Assembly: GCA_002682825.1 (NCBI GenBank)
Contig: NOKP01000016.1
Coordinates: forward strand, 1,763,660 to 1,827,659
Length of the DNA stretch: 64,000 nucleotides
From: Neonectria sp. B-13
Lineage: Eukaryota; Ascomycota; Sordariomycetes; Hypocreales; Nectriaceae
Reading direction: 5' to 3'
The position numbers and the translations under genes are program-made. Each line of letters begins with the position of its first letter. Position 1 is the stretch's first letter. Below, in pieces: positions 22,072-34,782 of the stretch. The notes beneath the pieces were generated by a model that was not told the DNA's origin, did no database searches, and saw only the letters and a program-made list of their open reading frames with translations.

Positions 22072-23802
22072 CTAATCCCGTGGCTTTTTGATCAAATTGC
22101 CCTTGTCAATGCGAAACATGGCGATGAGTGCTTCCTTTGCCTTGTCCATGTTCAGATCCTTCTGCCTCTGCTGGATCCCATGCTGGCTTTCTAGCAGCTT
22201 ATCTCTAATTGAGGGCCATTCCAATGCGTCTCCCGTCTCTTTGACAGTTACCGGACAGATCTTGCCATGTTTCTTTCTCCAAACGCCGTCTATGATGACA
22301 GCCTCCACGTCTCGCCCATCGCTATGCCGTACAACCGCAGTCAATGGGTCCGACTCGGCAACACAGCTCATTGCCAGACTGCCTGCAGCGTCGAAGATGA
22401 CTAGGTCCGCTAGTTTACCTTCCTTAAGCGATCCGATTTGATCTCCCAGTAGAACCGCACGCGCCCCGTTGATGGTGGCCGCGTTGAAGGCCTCTTGCGT
22501 GCTGCCTCTCAGTTGGAGGTTCATTCGGTGAGGGGCGCCATCCGCGCCATCCATCTCCGTTACGGCATCACGCTGGCGTGCCATCTGCAACGCGGACCGC
22601 GCAAGTCCCAAGATGGAAGATGTATTATTGGTGTGGCAGTCAACACCAAAAGTGAAGTTGATGCCCGGGGCGAAAGCAAGCGGCCAGCCAAAACCCATCT
22701 GGGCTTCCGTGTCCGGGGTGCTGGATACCGGAACTTGCGTCTCGACCAACTTGGCTTTCTCTTGTGCGTCGAGGCCTGTCGCGTGTGACAGGAGGATGTC
22801 ACTGGGTGATTTAATGAGATTGTACGCCTGGAGGGTGTGGATAAGTGGGTGTTGTCCTAATATTGCATTAGAAATGGGCACCACCGCTAGCCAGGAACGC
22901 TTCAACTTACCGAATGTTGGGTTTTTAGCGTAGTGAGACGTGAATAGCTTGATACCCGCACTACGCAACCCAGAAAAGATGCCTACGACAGCGTCTTTAG
23001 GCAGAAACCAGTAGTCGAAGCCAAAGCCAATATGAACCCTGCCGTTTCCGTACGGCTGTCCTCTCGCGAGTTCGAAGATATGAGCCATGGTAGAATCAGG
23101 CAGAATATCATGAGATAGCTCGCAGGTCTTGGAGTCCCATTTGGTGAAGTATGGAGCGTGTGAATAAGCGAAGATGGAGCGAATTCCCGATGCTATGGTG
23201 GCTGACAAGGCTTGGGTTGCTGTGAATGGACACAGTTCGGTCAGCAGTGAGCTATAAGAACGTGATTCTGCTAGCAAAAGACTCTTACCGTGTTCATTAG
23301 ACTGGTTTCCGTGGGCATGGTCGAGCACAAAGGTCGTTCCAGAGTCTATCGCCTCCAGAGCTCCCCCGAGCTGACCCCAGTACATGTCTTGAGGTGTGTA
23401 TGCATAACTCTGCCAGAAGCCTGCGAAAAGGCACGTAAAACTACTGCGTCAGCGAGTCGGAACTATGATGAGGCTTTTGAAAGGCCGGTATGTGCATTAT
23501 AACTAACCTGTGGGAATATAGTCAAACACTGATTGGTCTGCATGGCAGCCTTTGAGCTGCGTCTGCCAGAGATGGTGATGGGTGTCAACAAAGCCAGGGC
23601 TAATGATCTTGCCACTGCAGTTGACAAGCTCAGCGCCCGCTGGAGCAGCAATGCCCTTGCCAATCTTGGCGATGCGATTGGCCTGGATCAAGATATCAGT
23701 ATTTCCTAGAGACTTCACCTGATCTTGATCATCGTGGAAGAGCAAAGTGCCGCCTTTCAGCAGGATGGCGTTAATTGCCGGGGCTGCCGCTTGTGCTGTC
23801 AT
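22072..23802 (-). CDS. Amidohydrolase (chlorohydrolase/cytosine-deaminase-like, ATZ-TRZ type)
   Basis: Exons 23802-23508, 23420-23289, 23219-22911 and 22856-22072 join in frame to about 506 residues. The N-terminal beta-sandwich strand is followed by the metal motif GFVDTHHHLWQTQ, the GTTFVLDHAH segment, a later LLSHATGLD and GVDCHTNN, and the C-terminal GSLKEGKLADLVIFD. This is the order of the TrzA/AtzB and cytosine-deaminase-like metal-dependent hydrolases. Members deaminate or dechlorinate ring substrates or open cyclic amides. In this cluster it suggests that the substrate or an intermediate carries a hydrolysable ring substituent or nitrogen. The promoter has an exact cluster site 171 bases upstream of the start. 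Confidence 0.9.
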
Positions 23803-23972
23803 TTTACTGGTGCTGACCGAGGGTCGATATTGATGTTGATTGGGGCGATCTCTGATAGTAGCTACGCAAAAGAAAGGTCTATACTATTCTTCTGAAGTCT
23901 GTTGTTATTAAGGTGATGCATATACTCTGCCCGTAGACTCTGAAGCCATCTTCTTTCTGGTCTCGGGTCTCT

Positions 23973-23987
23973 CGGCCGAAACCCCCG
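23973..23987 (+). promoter_or_regulatory. Exact CGGCCGAA-N4-CCG site upstream of the amidohydrolase
   Basis: CGGCCGAA ACCC CCG. It lies in the 804-base region between 23802 and 24607, which otherwise contains only an ATCA-rich simple repeat (about 24313-24342) and 3' sequence of the FAH-family gene. Confidence 0.75.
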
Positions 23988-24312
23988 CGCCCCATCTGAT
24001 TGCATCATCTTACGAAACCCGAAGGGAAAGAAGCCAAGTGGGTCAGCACATCTGAGCGTGCGGCCTACCCTACAACACAGAAGGAAGACTGGAAGAAGAG
24101 TTTGAGGTGATGTGCCGCTGACGGCTGCTCGGCTTGACCATCTTGACATTGGTGCTGTGAATTGCTGGGGATATCTCTCTTGAGCAAGAACCGGCAGTCC
24201 CAAACATACCAACATCTAGTCCCGATTCATAGGTAGCTATTGCATTTCTATTTACTCGATCGAAGGTTGTGAGCATTGTTTTGTGAGAATCGGTTTTAGA
24301 TAAGACTTAATA

Positions 24313-24342
24313 TCAATCAATCAATCTTCAATCAATCAATCA
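24313..24342 (+). repeat. ATCA-rich simple repeat
   Basis: Imperfect repeats of atca/tcaa (atcaatcaatcaatcttcaatcaat and so on) between the amidohydrolase and FAH genes. Confidence 0.7.
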
Positions 24343-24606
24343 GCTGTTTGGAAGTCTAGAAGGGGGATTTACGAGGGGGTTTCTTCATCCCATGTCTCAC
24401 GATGAACTCTGATTAGGCAGCGATCTTTGAAAAGGTGTGCAGTACAACTTTAGCGAACTCTCTAAATGTAAAGGATTCGTAGTAACTAATATCTATCAAG
24501 TTGTAAAAATACTCGACTAGATCTAGATATTCAAGAAGAAAAATATGTTGATCCTTGTAGCATGCGTTGATGTTACCAACACTACTCAAGTATGCCATGT
24601 GATCCC

Positions 24607-25567
24607 TCACTTATTCTCCATGAACACCATCTTGTTTCTGATAGATCCCAGGCCCTTAACAGCCACCTCCACCACATCACCATCCTTGAGGCAACCGTTT
24701 GTATGCCATCCAACGCCTTCAGGCGTCCCAGTCATGATCAAAGTCCCTTTACGCAGCGTCCGGCCCCGAGAAGCAAACGAAATAAGTTGTCGGCAGGACC
24801 ATATCATCTGGGCCGTATTGGTAGACTGTCGGACCTCGCCATTCACCGTGGTTGTCAGCTCCAGGTCCTGGGGGTCTGGTACCAGCTTTGGGGATACCAA
24901 GTAAGGTCCCGTGGGACCAAACTGGTCAAATGACTTTGCGTAACCCATCTGATAACCAGACACGTCGATGGCATGGAGGTTGCGGGCTGAGACGTCGTTG
25001 CTGACAGTGTACCCCATCACGTAGTCCAGCGCGTCCTCTTCGCTGATGTCGTAGCCATCCTTTCCGATGAGGATACTGAGTTCGCCCTCATAGTCCAGAA
25101 GCTCCTGTGCGTCTGGGTGGATCTTGATGTCATCCAGTGGCCCAGTCAGTCGATCAGGAGGGGTTGCAAAGATGACAGGTTTCCTGGGCGGCTTGAACTA
25201 TTATCCGAGTGTTTAAGCAAACGCACCTCCACCATCCGAAAGAACTACTCACCTTTGTCTCACTGGCATGAGACTCATAGTTTACCCCGGCGCAGATGAT
25301 GATGGCCACGCTCGGTAGTGGGCACAGCAACTGAAGAGTCAGACTTAGCATTGTTGCCAATGGACACCAGTCATGCGCATCGAACTATTTGCTTACCTTG
25401 GCGACTTCGGCTCTTTCGTCTGTGACCTTGTATCCCGAGTAAAAGCTGCCGGAAAGGAGCTGCACTTCCTTTCCAGGCAGTTCCGATGCTGGGAGGTCGC
25501 TCTCAACATTGCCGCGTCTCTCGACCCCTTCCTTGTCAAGAAACCTGATGAGTCTATCGAATGACAT
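24607..25567 (-). CDS. Fumarylacetoacetate hydrolase (FAH)-family enzyme
   Basis: Exons 25567-25397, 25330-25253 and 25197-24607 give about 279 residues. The start MSFDRLIRFLDKEG is the usual opening of fungal short FAH proteins. Family motifs follow: AIIICAGVNYESHASE, DYEGELSILIGK (metal-binding acid residues), GYTVSNDVSARN and IMTGTPEGVGW. The family includes fumarylpyruvate hydrolase, oxaloacetate decarboxylase and the hydratase/decarboxylases of meta-cleavage pathways. It shares a divergent promoter of 402 bases with the extradiol dioxygenase. That strongly suggests that it acts on the ring-fission product. Confidence 0.92.
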
Positions 25568-25760
25568 GTTGAGATCTTGGCTTTCAAACCCTGGATAATC
25601 GATGAGGTCGGAATGTGGCCCACCTGGAAAACAAGCAACTTCAGCTTCTCTAATAGTTGTTCGCAATGCCCCTAGCGGCGATGACCCGAGCATTGTCCCG
25701 AATGTGGTCCAGAATAGAATTCCCCGTGAAGAGCGTTACAATATCCCGAACAGGATCCAC

Positions 25761-25775
25761 CGGGCGAAAAACCCG
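25761..25775 (+). promoter_or_regulatory. One-mismatch cluster site in the FAH/dioxygenase promoter
   Basis: CGGGCGAA AAAC CCG, one change from the core, correct spacer. It lies between the divergent starts at 25567 and 25970. Confidence 0.6.
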
Positions 25776-25969
25776 TAGTCCCGGGGATGCGTGGGTAACC
25801 GAATGTTCCGCCCAGTACCCCAACCCGGCAACTCGGGGTCTGTAAGCCGGATGCCGGGACTGAACATATAATGACTGCGTTTTTATGGTAGCGATCACCA
25901 AACTCTTACGGTATTAGACACATTCTCTACTCTGTTCTGACTTAAAACATACCGTCCGAAGCCTCCAAA

Positions 25970-27139
25970 ATGTCCCAGTCTTCAGCAAATAGTCGCATTC
26001 TCTTAGATCGGCTTTCATATGTCCGCTACGGACATCCCGACCTTGAAAAAGCAAAGGAATTCTTCGTCGACTTCGGCTTAGTCCCCGTACTGGAGAAAGA
26101 GGACAAGATTTACTTCCGTGGCTTCGGAATAGACCAGTTCTGCTACGTAGCAGAGAAGACATATGATGGCAAGAGAAAGTTCAGGGGAGGGGCTTGGATT
26201 GTGCAGTCCATGGCCGAACTGGAAAAGGCAGCTAAGTTGCCGGGTTCAACGCCGGTCCACGACTACGAAGCTCCGGGCGGGGGCAAGGTGGTGATCGTTA
26301 AGGATATCATGGGAGAACCGGTCACTCTGATATATGGCCAGCAAGATCGAGTGCCAGAACCCAGAGAGGTCCCGAAGCCGGTGATGTGGAACACGTGGGA
26401 GGACAAGAAGCGACTAGGCGAGTTCCAGCGGCCGGATAGGGACCAGCCGTCCAAAGTCCATAAGCTGGGCCACTATGGGTTTGAAGTGAATATCGACCAG
26501 ATTCACAAGGTTTTTGACTGGTACAGCGAAACCTTTAACTTCAAGAAGACCGACTGCCTGTTCCAGCCCCAATCTAACAAGACGGTTATGATATTCATCC
26601 ACATCGACAAAGGCAAGGAATTCGTTGATCATCATGTTTGTCACGGTCTATCATTCCGATGGCTGAACCAATACTGATCATATTGTGCAAATACAGAACA
26701 TATTCATTGCGGGCTCGCCCGAGCTCAAAGAGGGAATCAAGGCGCACCACACCAGCTTCGAAGTTGACGACGTCGATAGCCAGATTGTCGGCCATCACTT
26801 CTTGGCCCGCAAAGGATACATCAACATCTTCGGAGTCGGGAGACACGTGCTCGGCAGCCAGATCTTTGATTACTGGTGAGGATTTCATGCACCTCACATG
26901 CTTTCTATGTGAATATCTGTCTCTAACATCCTCATCCTAGGTTCGACTCGTCCGGATTCATTGTGGAGCACTACGTAGACGGCGACCTGGTTAATGAAGA
27001 CTCCCCGCACGCGAATGAACCTGCGGTCGCTGCGACAGTGTCAAGCTGGGGACCCGACATTCCACGTGCCTTCTTCACAAAGAAGATAGAGGATCTTCCA
27101 GGCATCACAGATGTACCAAGCCTCCCTATTGAGGCTTGA
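25970..27139 (+). CDS. Extradiol ring-cleavage dioxygenase (2,3-dihydroxybiphenyl/catechol 2,3-dioxygenase-like)
   Basis: Exons 25970-26635, 26697-26875 and 26941-27139 give about 347 residues. The protein has two glyoxalase-fold (VOC) halves. The first begins RLSYVRYGHPDLEKAKEFF and has lost its metal ligands, as usual. The second carries the 2-His-1-Glu iron site: His168 in LGHYGFEVN, His240 in AHHTSFEVDD and Glu291 in FIVEHYVDG. This is the type I extradiol arrangement. It would open a catechol next to its hydroxyls (meta cleavage). The neighbouring FAH-family gene is divergent and likely co-expressed. A truncated second copy sits at 2638-3225, so the gene has been duplicated in this genome. 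Confidence 0.93.
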
Positions 27140-27595
27140 TTGATTGGAAGCCAGAGACCATAATGCCGGTTGAACCAGAACACGACCAGATTGCCTCAGC
27201 TCGCTGTGGACAGGAGAAGGAATAGGATTAGTAGGTTATAAATTGAAGATACTGTTTGTTTGAAATCATCTCCTGTGTTAGGCTTAGGCAAAATGACATC
27301 TCAACTCGGATATGAGGCCCGTAATGCGACTTGCTAGTGTCGTTTGGTGCCATCGGTAAATCTCGGTGCCCATTTCCCGAGCTCCGAGCAATGATACGGC
27401 CATTGATCTAGCGGCCGGCCGTAGTGAACTATGGAGCATCATGTTGATGTTAATCAAGTACGAACTCACAAGCGATTTTGCAACACCCGTTCTCTCATCG
27501 TTCGTCCAAGTTCTATTCTGCTGAACCTGGTTGCACTCCTCCTCCTCCTCCCAATCAAAGCCAGGCGGTACGAATATATAGACACAATCTTTACC
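27140..27595. other. Dioxygenase 3' region and SDR promoter
   Basis: Two genes run in the same direction here. I see no motif copy with one or fewer changes; a palindromic GCGGCCGGCCG occurs near 27411. No further gene is supported. Confidence 0.5.
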
Positions 27596-28420
27596 ATGTC
27601 TCCTGCAATCCAATCTCGAGGAACCATGGCTGGACGGACAGCTCTCATCTCTGGGTCGTCTAAAGGCATCGGCGCGGGCATTGCAATAGAGCTTTCATGC
27701 CGTGGAGCCAACATTGTCTTAAACTATCCGTTTCCGTCCTTGAAGAATGAGTGTGAAGCTGTGGGCAGAAAGCTTCACACAGACTGGATCGCTGTTTGCG
27801 CCGACATTGCATCAGATGAAGGGCCCGCGGAGCTTGTACGGCAAGCCGTAGCCAAGTTTGGCCACATCGATATCCTTGTCAGCAACGCCGGGTATGTGCC
27901 AATTGCTCCTCTCTGGGATGCCAACTTGGACATGTGGGATCGGGCTATGAACTTGAATGCTCGAGGCGCTTTCGCTCTAGTGAAGGAGTTGCTGCCACAT
28001 CTTACACCCTACAAGCCAGCAGATCCCCCAAACTTATCTGGCGCTATTGGCGGTTCCCGAATCATCATAGTCGGCTCGGCCGCCTCCCGCGTGCCGAAAG
28101 CGAGGCAAGGTGTTTATGCGGCAACGAAGGGAGCCCTTGATGCCATCCTGCGGGTTTGGGCTCAGGAACTCCCGCCCAAGTACGGCTGTACTGTCAACCT
28201 AGTGGCGCCCGGCCCAGTGCTGACAGAGACCTTTCTCGCACACTTTACTTCTGAAGAGTGGAAACATACAAGAGCATTGTTAGAAAAAGAAACGCCGGTA
28301 GAGGGTGGTGCAGCATCTGTTGAGGATGTGGCATGGGCAGTGGCCTTTCTTGCAGAAGAACGATCTCGCTTTATTAACGGCGAGTATATGTTTGTGTCAG
28401 GAGGAGTGTCAATGAAATAG
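27596..28420 (+). CDS. Short-chain dehydrogenase/reductase
   Basis: A single exon of 274 residues. I chose the ATG at 27596 (MSPAIQSRGTMAGRTALISG) because the longer frame upstream is not family-like. The cofactor motif is SGSSKGIGAG, where Ser replaces the usual first Thr. The NAG motif is in LVSNAGYVP, the catalytic Ser in VGSAASR and the catalytic YxxxK in VYAATKGAL. The C-terminal FINGEYMFVSGG is typical of 3-oxoacyl-ACP-reductase-like classical SDRs. The likely role is NAD(P)-linked oxidation of a diol or reduction of a ketone in the pathway. Confidence 0.92.
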   Translation: MSPAIQSRGTMAGRTALISGSSKGIGAGIAIELSCRGANIVLNYPFPSLKNECEAVGRKLHTDWIAVCADIASDEGPAELVRQAVAKFGHIDILVSNAGYVPIAPLWDANLDMWDRAMNLNARGAFALVKELLPHLTPYKPADPPNLSGAIGGSRIIIVGSAASRVPKARQGVYAATKGALDAILRVWAQELPPKYGCTVNLVAPGPVLTETFLAHFTSEEWKHTRALLEKETPVEGGAASVEDVAWAVAFLAEERSRFINGEYMFVSGGVSMK

Positions 28421-28784
28421 GACATGATGGGACCTTCAATAAGTCGAAATGGGGTTAAGTTCACTCTTTGCTTAATTTAGAGTAATCGCTAGACGATAAT
28501 GTACGTGGCCGACAGATCATTAGAACCATTTCTAACGCGGCATGCCACCTGGTCATTTCAGTTGAATCGTTTGTTGCACGATACAACGTGCGCATGCGCT
28601 GGAATCACTACTCGTGTGGTGTACGTTCTGGAATGATTGACAAATGTATCTATTCTGACACTATACGAAATAGTCTATACTGGTGGTCACGAAAACAACC
28701 TCGTGTCGAAAGTTCTTAACTATTCAATGCCACCCAGATTGCACTATACACATGCGGCATTAGTTGCCGTAACGACTTTTGAGG
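28421..28784. other. Convergent intergenic region
   Basis: This stretch holds the 3' ends of the SDR and of P450 gene 3. I see no gene or structured repeat in it. Confidence 0.5.
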
Positions 28785-30856
28785 TCACAGGCTCTTCACT
28801 GTCAATTCCCACTCAGGATCCGGGATAATCTGACCATGGTTAGCATATTGGGCGTTTAAAAGTAAAGCAAATTCAACTTCAGCGACTTACCAGTCCCTCA
28901 AACTCGATGTTCTTTGGCCGTTCCTTCACATTTTCTGGCAGTCGAATATCATAGCGGGTGAGAAACTCAATCACCATCAGCTTCATGGCTACTTCGGCAA
29001 TGTATCGACCAGGACAGGCGTGTCTGCCATAGCCCCAGGTCAAGTCCTTTTTGCCCACTGTGACCATCTGGTGGCTGTTCCGAGCCGATTCGCTGGCGAT
29101 TCGCTGCCTATAGTACCTAAACCCATCAAACGTCTCAGGATCTTCAAAAAACTCCCGGTCCATGTTGATTGCTCCTGTAGGAAGCACGATACGGGCGCCT
29201 TTGGGAATGCGGAGACCGTTCGACAAGGTCAGATCTGACATAACCTTTCGCTGGAAGCTAGCTTTAGTTGTGATTGCAAGGTCAGCCACTCACTTTCTGG
29301 ATGTGATATTTGGTTCTCGGTAGGTGACGTACTAAGATCTGGAGGATTCAATCGCTGAGTTTCCTTGATAAAGCTGTCCAACTTGATCATATCCGTCAGG
29401 GCTTGCTTGTCGAGCACTCCGTTCCTTTGAGCGATCGTCGTCTGAATTTCCTCCCGAAGCTCAGGGGCATATTCGGGGTGGGTGGCAAGGTCCATGAGAC
29501 ACTGCGTCACTGTTGCAGCCATGGACTGAATGGCAGCTACACATAGGTTGATCTGGGCAATGGTATGCATCTCAACATCATCGGGACCGAGCTCGCTGTC
29601 GGCAAGGTAGTCCAAAAGTGCTTGGGGGTTGCTGAGAGGCTTGCCTCCGTTTTCCTTTCTTCTCTCCAGGGTCTGAGCCACCAAAGCCTTACCCTCGCCA
29701 AAGCGCTGCATCATTATGCCCCGGCCCTTGACAAAGCGGTATATGAATGGGCGGAGCACGGCGGGCCACTTCTTCAAGTTTTCAGTCCACACAACGGCTG
29801 AGTGAACATGTTCGCTAGCAATATCGAGCCAGTGATCATTCTCGGCAGCATCAGCGCTATGAAAGATCCTGGCTGAGATTCGCGAGACAAGGCGCATCAC
29901 AAGCGGCCATGGCTTTGTGACGGTGGGTGCTGTTTTGCGACATGGTTAGCGAGCAATTTGGGTGGGTAAAGGCATGAAGAAGTAATAAGTGATGGACTTT
30001 TATGTACCGAGGGTACTCGAGTCTGGGTAGAATAACAACGATGAAGAAGACCAAACTCACATTGATAATGATTGAGTGGCCAGTGCTTTCGAATCAATTC
30101 TTGAAGCACCGGAACGTATTGTGCTGTAAAATATTAGAACTGCGCAATTGGAGTCTCGTCTTGGAGAAACAGGACGCAAGTCGAAACTTACGAAGAGTCG
30201 GATTGAGTTTCTTGTTCACAATGCTTATTTGTTTTTCGTTGAGATTGCCCACTTTAGTGTACTTCTTCATGCTGAACTATGAGTCCACCCGAGGAAATTA
30301 GGAACGGCACTTGTGTAACGGAACTCTCGAGAGCTTGTACCTCTTCTTCAAGAAATGCTGAGAAACTCAACGATTTTTGACTTCCCAGACCGTGGAGCAG
30401 GTCGAGAGGAATGACGATATTAGTCCCTAAATTTGGGTGTTAGCCAAGGAGAATTTCAAGCCCCAAGATCGAAGGTGATCTTGGCAATGGTGCTTACCTT
30501 CAGTTGTTGTGATTCCAAATACTTGGTCTTGAAACTAGATGTCCTCGAGTCAAAACAGCAATTTCTCTCGACAGCCCAATGGACCTCTTGTGCATAACTC
30601 AATATACCTTGTTGTAGCTTTCGATGAGCAATCTTCGAGTGTCCTTAATGAACAAGTCAATTCTTTTCTTGCGATTCGGTATTTCTTCCTGCATTGCAAT
30701 TGGCAGTTTGGGCATGCGGGTGTCGACGGCAAAGGACCAGATGAACAGTGTTCCAAGGAGAACAGCACTGAGGATACCCCATCCTGCTATGGCAAGAGCA
30801 TTTTTCTCGAGCTTGGCCTCAAAAAGATGGTACAAGATATTAAATTGAGTAGACAT
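28785..30856 (-). CDS. Cytochrome P450 monooxygenase 3 (ent-kaurene-oxidase-like class)
   Basis: Eight exons can be threaded, with joins near 30608/30532, 30497/30430, 30341/30277, 30192/30124, 30060/29934, 29332/29265 and 28900/28830. The product starts with a transmembrane helix (AIAGWGILSAVLLGTLFIW). Later come QYVPVLQELIRKHWP, TKPWPLVMRLVSRISARIF, an I-helix region CVAAIQSMAATVTQ, the ExxR segment SFIKETQRLNPP, FDGFRYYRQR and the haem loop WGYGRHACPGRY. The WGYGRHACPGR signature fits the fungal group around ent-kaurene oxidase, which includes many non-gibberellin enzymes. The I-helix lacks the classic GxDTT, as is common in this group. It is divergent from FAD monooxygenase 1, with an exact cluster site between them. 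Confidence 0.85.
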
Positions 30857-31068
30857 GGCGATAACTGTGCGTGAACGCTACTGTGGTGATGTGCTGGGTT
30901 TGAAGAAGCCTGAGGTAAGCTTGGATGAATGGGCGAGTTAAGAACAGCAAAAAGCGATGAGACGGTATGCATCCCCCGGCATTCTCTAGATACATTTCCG
31001 TGGAATCGTGTATGCCTCAGAGAATCAGCATCTCGGATTTGCGCCCCGGGGCGTAGGTGCATAAGTCC

Positions 31069-31083
31069 CGGAAACTTCGGCCG
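31069..31083 (-). promoter_or_regulatory. Exact CGGCCGAA-N4-CCG site in the P450-3/FAD-monooxygenase-1 promoter
   Basis: Read on the minus strand: CGGCCGAA GTTT CCG. It lies between the starts at 30856 (minus) and 31310 (plus). Confidence 0.75.
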
Positions 31084-31309
31084 ATGCCTCTCCTGGAACC
31101 CGATCGGACTTAGACTCAGCGTGCTAGGATGTCTCGCCCGAGGAGAATCTAGACCCTACCCCGGTCTGGAGAAACGAACGCGGGCTTGTACGTATTCCAG
31201 CTGATAGCTTTAAAAATGTCCTCTTTGATATCTTACCCGTGGCTCATATCTAATCTATCTCGCATTCATCCAAGTTGACCCACGCCCCCCATTCGGTATC
31301 CACGCCGAT

Positions 31310-32590
31310 ATGACTACCACGAACGACTTGAATATCGCCATTGTTGGCGGCGGAATAGGCGGTCTTTGTCTTGCGCTGTGCTTGGCAAATTATACCTCCA
31401 TCCCAGTAACAGTCTACGAAAATGCTCCTCAGTTTGGCGAGATAGGGGCAGGCGTCGCTTTTGGACCTAATGCTGTCCGAGCCATCAAGCAAATCTCGGA
31501 GCCACTGGCAGCTGCTGTGGATACCCGTGCCAACATGAACATCTTCCCAGAGAAGAAAGGCGTATGGTTCGACTTCAGAGTCGGCATGGACGGCGCCAAC
31601 GAGAGTGCAAGAGCACGAGGCGTACTCGCTGGGGCATTTCTCTGCTCAGTCGAGCACCCTGAGCCTGGAAGCTGGATGGTGAATCGCTCCCATCTTGTAG
31701 ACGAGCTAGTCAAGCTTCTGCCTCTCGACATGGCTCGCTTTGGCAAGAATCTCATCGATATCGAGGACTTGGAGAGCGAGGGGGTAGTGTTGACGTTTGA
31801 GGATGGAACCACGGCACGCCATAGCGCAGTGATTGGGTGCGATGGGATCAAGAGTCGTACGCGGCGCATCGTCTTGGGCGACAATAATCCTGCCGCCAAC
31901 CCAGCATACACAGGCAAATACTGCTATAGGGGCTTGGTGCCCATGCACAAGGCAGTGGAGCTTCTTGGTGAGGAGAAGGCGATGAACTGTCAGGCTTATC
32001 TCGGATACCACGGCCACATGCTCACATTCCCCGTGGCTGGTGGCCAGATGATGAATGTAGTGGCATTCCAGTCGTCCAAAGACTGGCCGCACGATAAAAT
32101 GGTCATCCCAGCCACAAAGGAACAGATGCTCAGCAGCTTCAGCGACTGGGGCCCTGACGTGCTCAACATCGTTCGGCTGATGGGCCAGTCCGACATCTGG
32201 GCCCTTTTCGACCTCCCACCAGCCGAAGCTTACCACAAGGGCAGAGTGTGCTTGTTGGGGGATGCTGCGCATGCCTCAACACCCTTCCAAGGAGCTGGCG
32301 CGGGTATGGCTGTGGAGGATGCATACGTGCTCGGGCGTATCCTTCAGCATGTTAAACAAGCAGCTGATCTGCCGTCAGCTTTCGTCGCGTTTAGTAAAGC
32401 TCGACTGGAACGCACACAGAAGCTCGTCGCAACGAGCAGGGAAGCTGGGCACGTATGGCATTTTGAGATGGAGGGAGATGACATCAAGAAGATTAAAGAC
32501 AATTTGAAGAACAGGATGAACTGGATATGGGACAAGAACCTTGATGAAGACATCGAGGAGGCTGTAGAAGGATTCGGAGAGGGAAAGTAA
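31310..32590 (+). CDS. FAD-dependent monooxygenase 1 (salicylate-hydroxylase-like)
   Basis: A single exon of 426 residues with no signal or membrane segment. The FAD-binding motif is IAIVGGGIGGLCLALCL near the start. The DG motif is VIGCDGIKSRTRRI, and the GD motif is VCLLGDAAHASTPFQGAGAG followed by MAVEDAYVLGR. This is the class A flavoprotein hydroxylase layout, close to fungal salicylate 1-monooxygenases, which convert hydroxybenzoates to catechols with NAD(P)H and O2. In the pathway model it would produce the catechol that the extradiol dioxygenase cleaves. Confidence 0.93.
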   Translation: MTTTNDLNIAIVGGGIGGLCLALCLANYTSIPVTVYENAPQFGEIGAGVAFGPNAVRAIKQISEPLAAAVDTRANMNIFPEKKGVWFDFRVGMDGANESARARGVLAGAFLCSVEHPEPGSWMVNRSHLVDELVKLLPLDMARFGKNLIDIEDLESEGVVLTFEDGTTARHSAVIGCDGIKSRTRRIVLGDNNPAANPAYTGKYCYRGLVPMHKAVELLGEEKAMNCQAYLGYHGHMLTFPVAGGQMMNVVAFQSSKDWPHDKMVIPATKEQMLSSFSDWGPDVLNIVRLMGQSDIWALFDLPPAEAYHKGRVCLLGDAAHASTPFQGAGAGMAVEDAYVLGRILQHVKQAADLPSAFVAFSKARLERTQKLVATSREAGHVWHFEMEGDDIKKIKDNLKNRMNWIWDKNLDEDIEEAVEGFGEGK

Positions 32591-32794
32591 GCACCGATAC
32601 ATAGGCTTATATTTACGGCGTGTTAAATGAAAGAGAGCCTATGCTGTTTAACATTAACGCCTTCGATTCAAACGGTGGCATGCGTATTGTTTGACAAGTC
32701 AACAAACTTTATCACAGCCGGGGCAATTTAATGTGTGGATTCACATCGCATGACCAAGACAATAGTTTGAGCAAATTGTTACTTATTCCCTACC

Positions 32795-34221
<1,427 letters not shown>

Positions 34222-34538
34222 GGTCGAGTTGACAGGCTCCAGCGCAGATTTTTGGAGAATACAATGTGCCCCTGTTTTGAATAAAGTGTGTCGTGTCGCA
34301 AAGACAGACCAAGTTATGCGGCGAACTTTGAATCGATTTGGTGACGGTTGGTGGTATTCGAGGATGGTGTGAAGAGGATTGCAAGGTTGCGCAAGCTTCA
34401 GAAACCGAGATCATCCAAGAATCTAACAAAGCATGACGGGAACTTCTGTGCGTGTCATGTGCTTTTCGGCGCTAAATGTGAACCATCGTCTTGAATCCAA
34501 TGCCGAAAGGAAATATTTGCCCGGTCACAAGGCGTCGT

Positions 34539-34553
34539 CGGGCATTTCGGACG
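34539..34553 (-). promoter_or_regulatory. One-mismatch cluster site in the sulfhydrylase/FAD-monooxygenase-2 promoter
   Basis: Read on the minus strand: CGTCCGAA ATGC CCG, one change from the core, correct spacer. It lies in the 561-base region between 34221 and 34783 and is the last copy found in this direction. Confidence 0.6.
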
Positions 34554-34782
34554 GGACCCCGAGGTTGGCCGCAGAGTGGACATCGACCGGCCTTCGGACC
34601 CCGGACAAGGTCTTTCGGGAATGTCAAAGGCCGCTCTGGGTCCCTATGAGTCGAACACGGTTCACACCGGAGCTGACTCTTTATATACGCGGTTGAAACC
34701 GTGATCACGAGCTGCATTGTACCTTCAAGCAAGTGACAAAGGATCACCACTTTTGCACAACTTTGGATATTACGTGGCAGCG

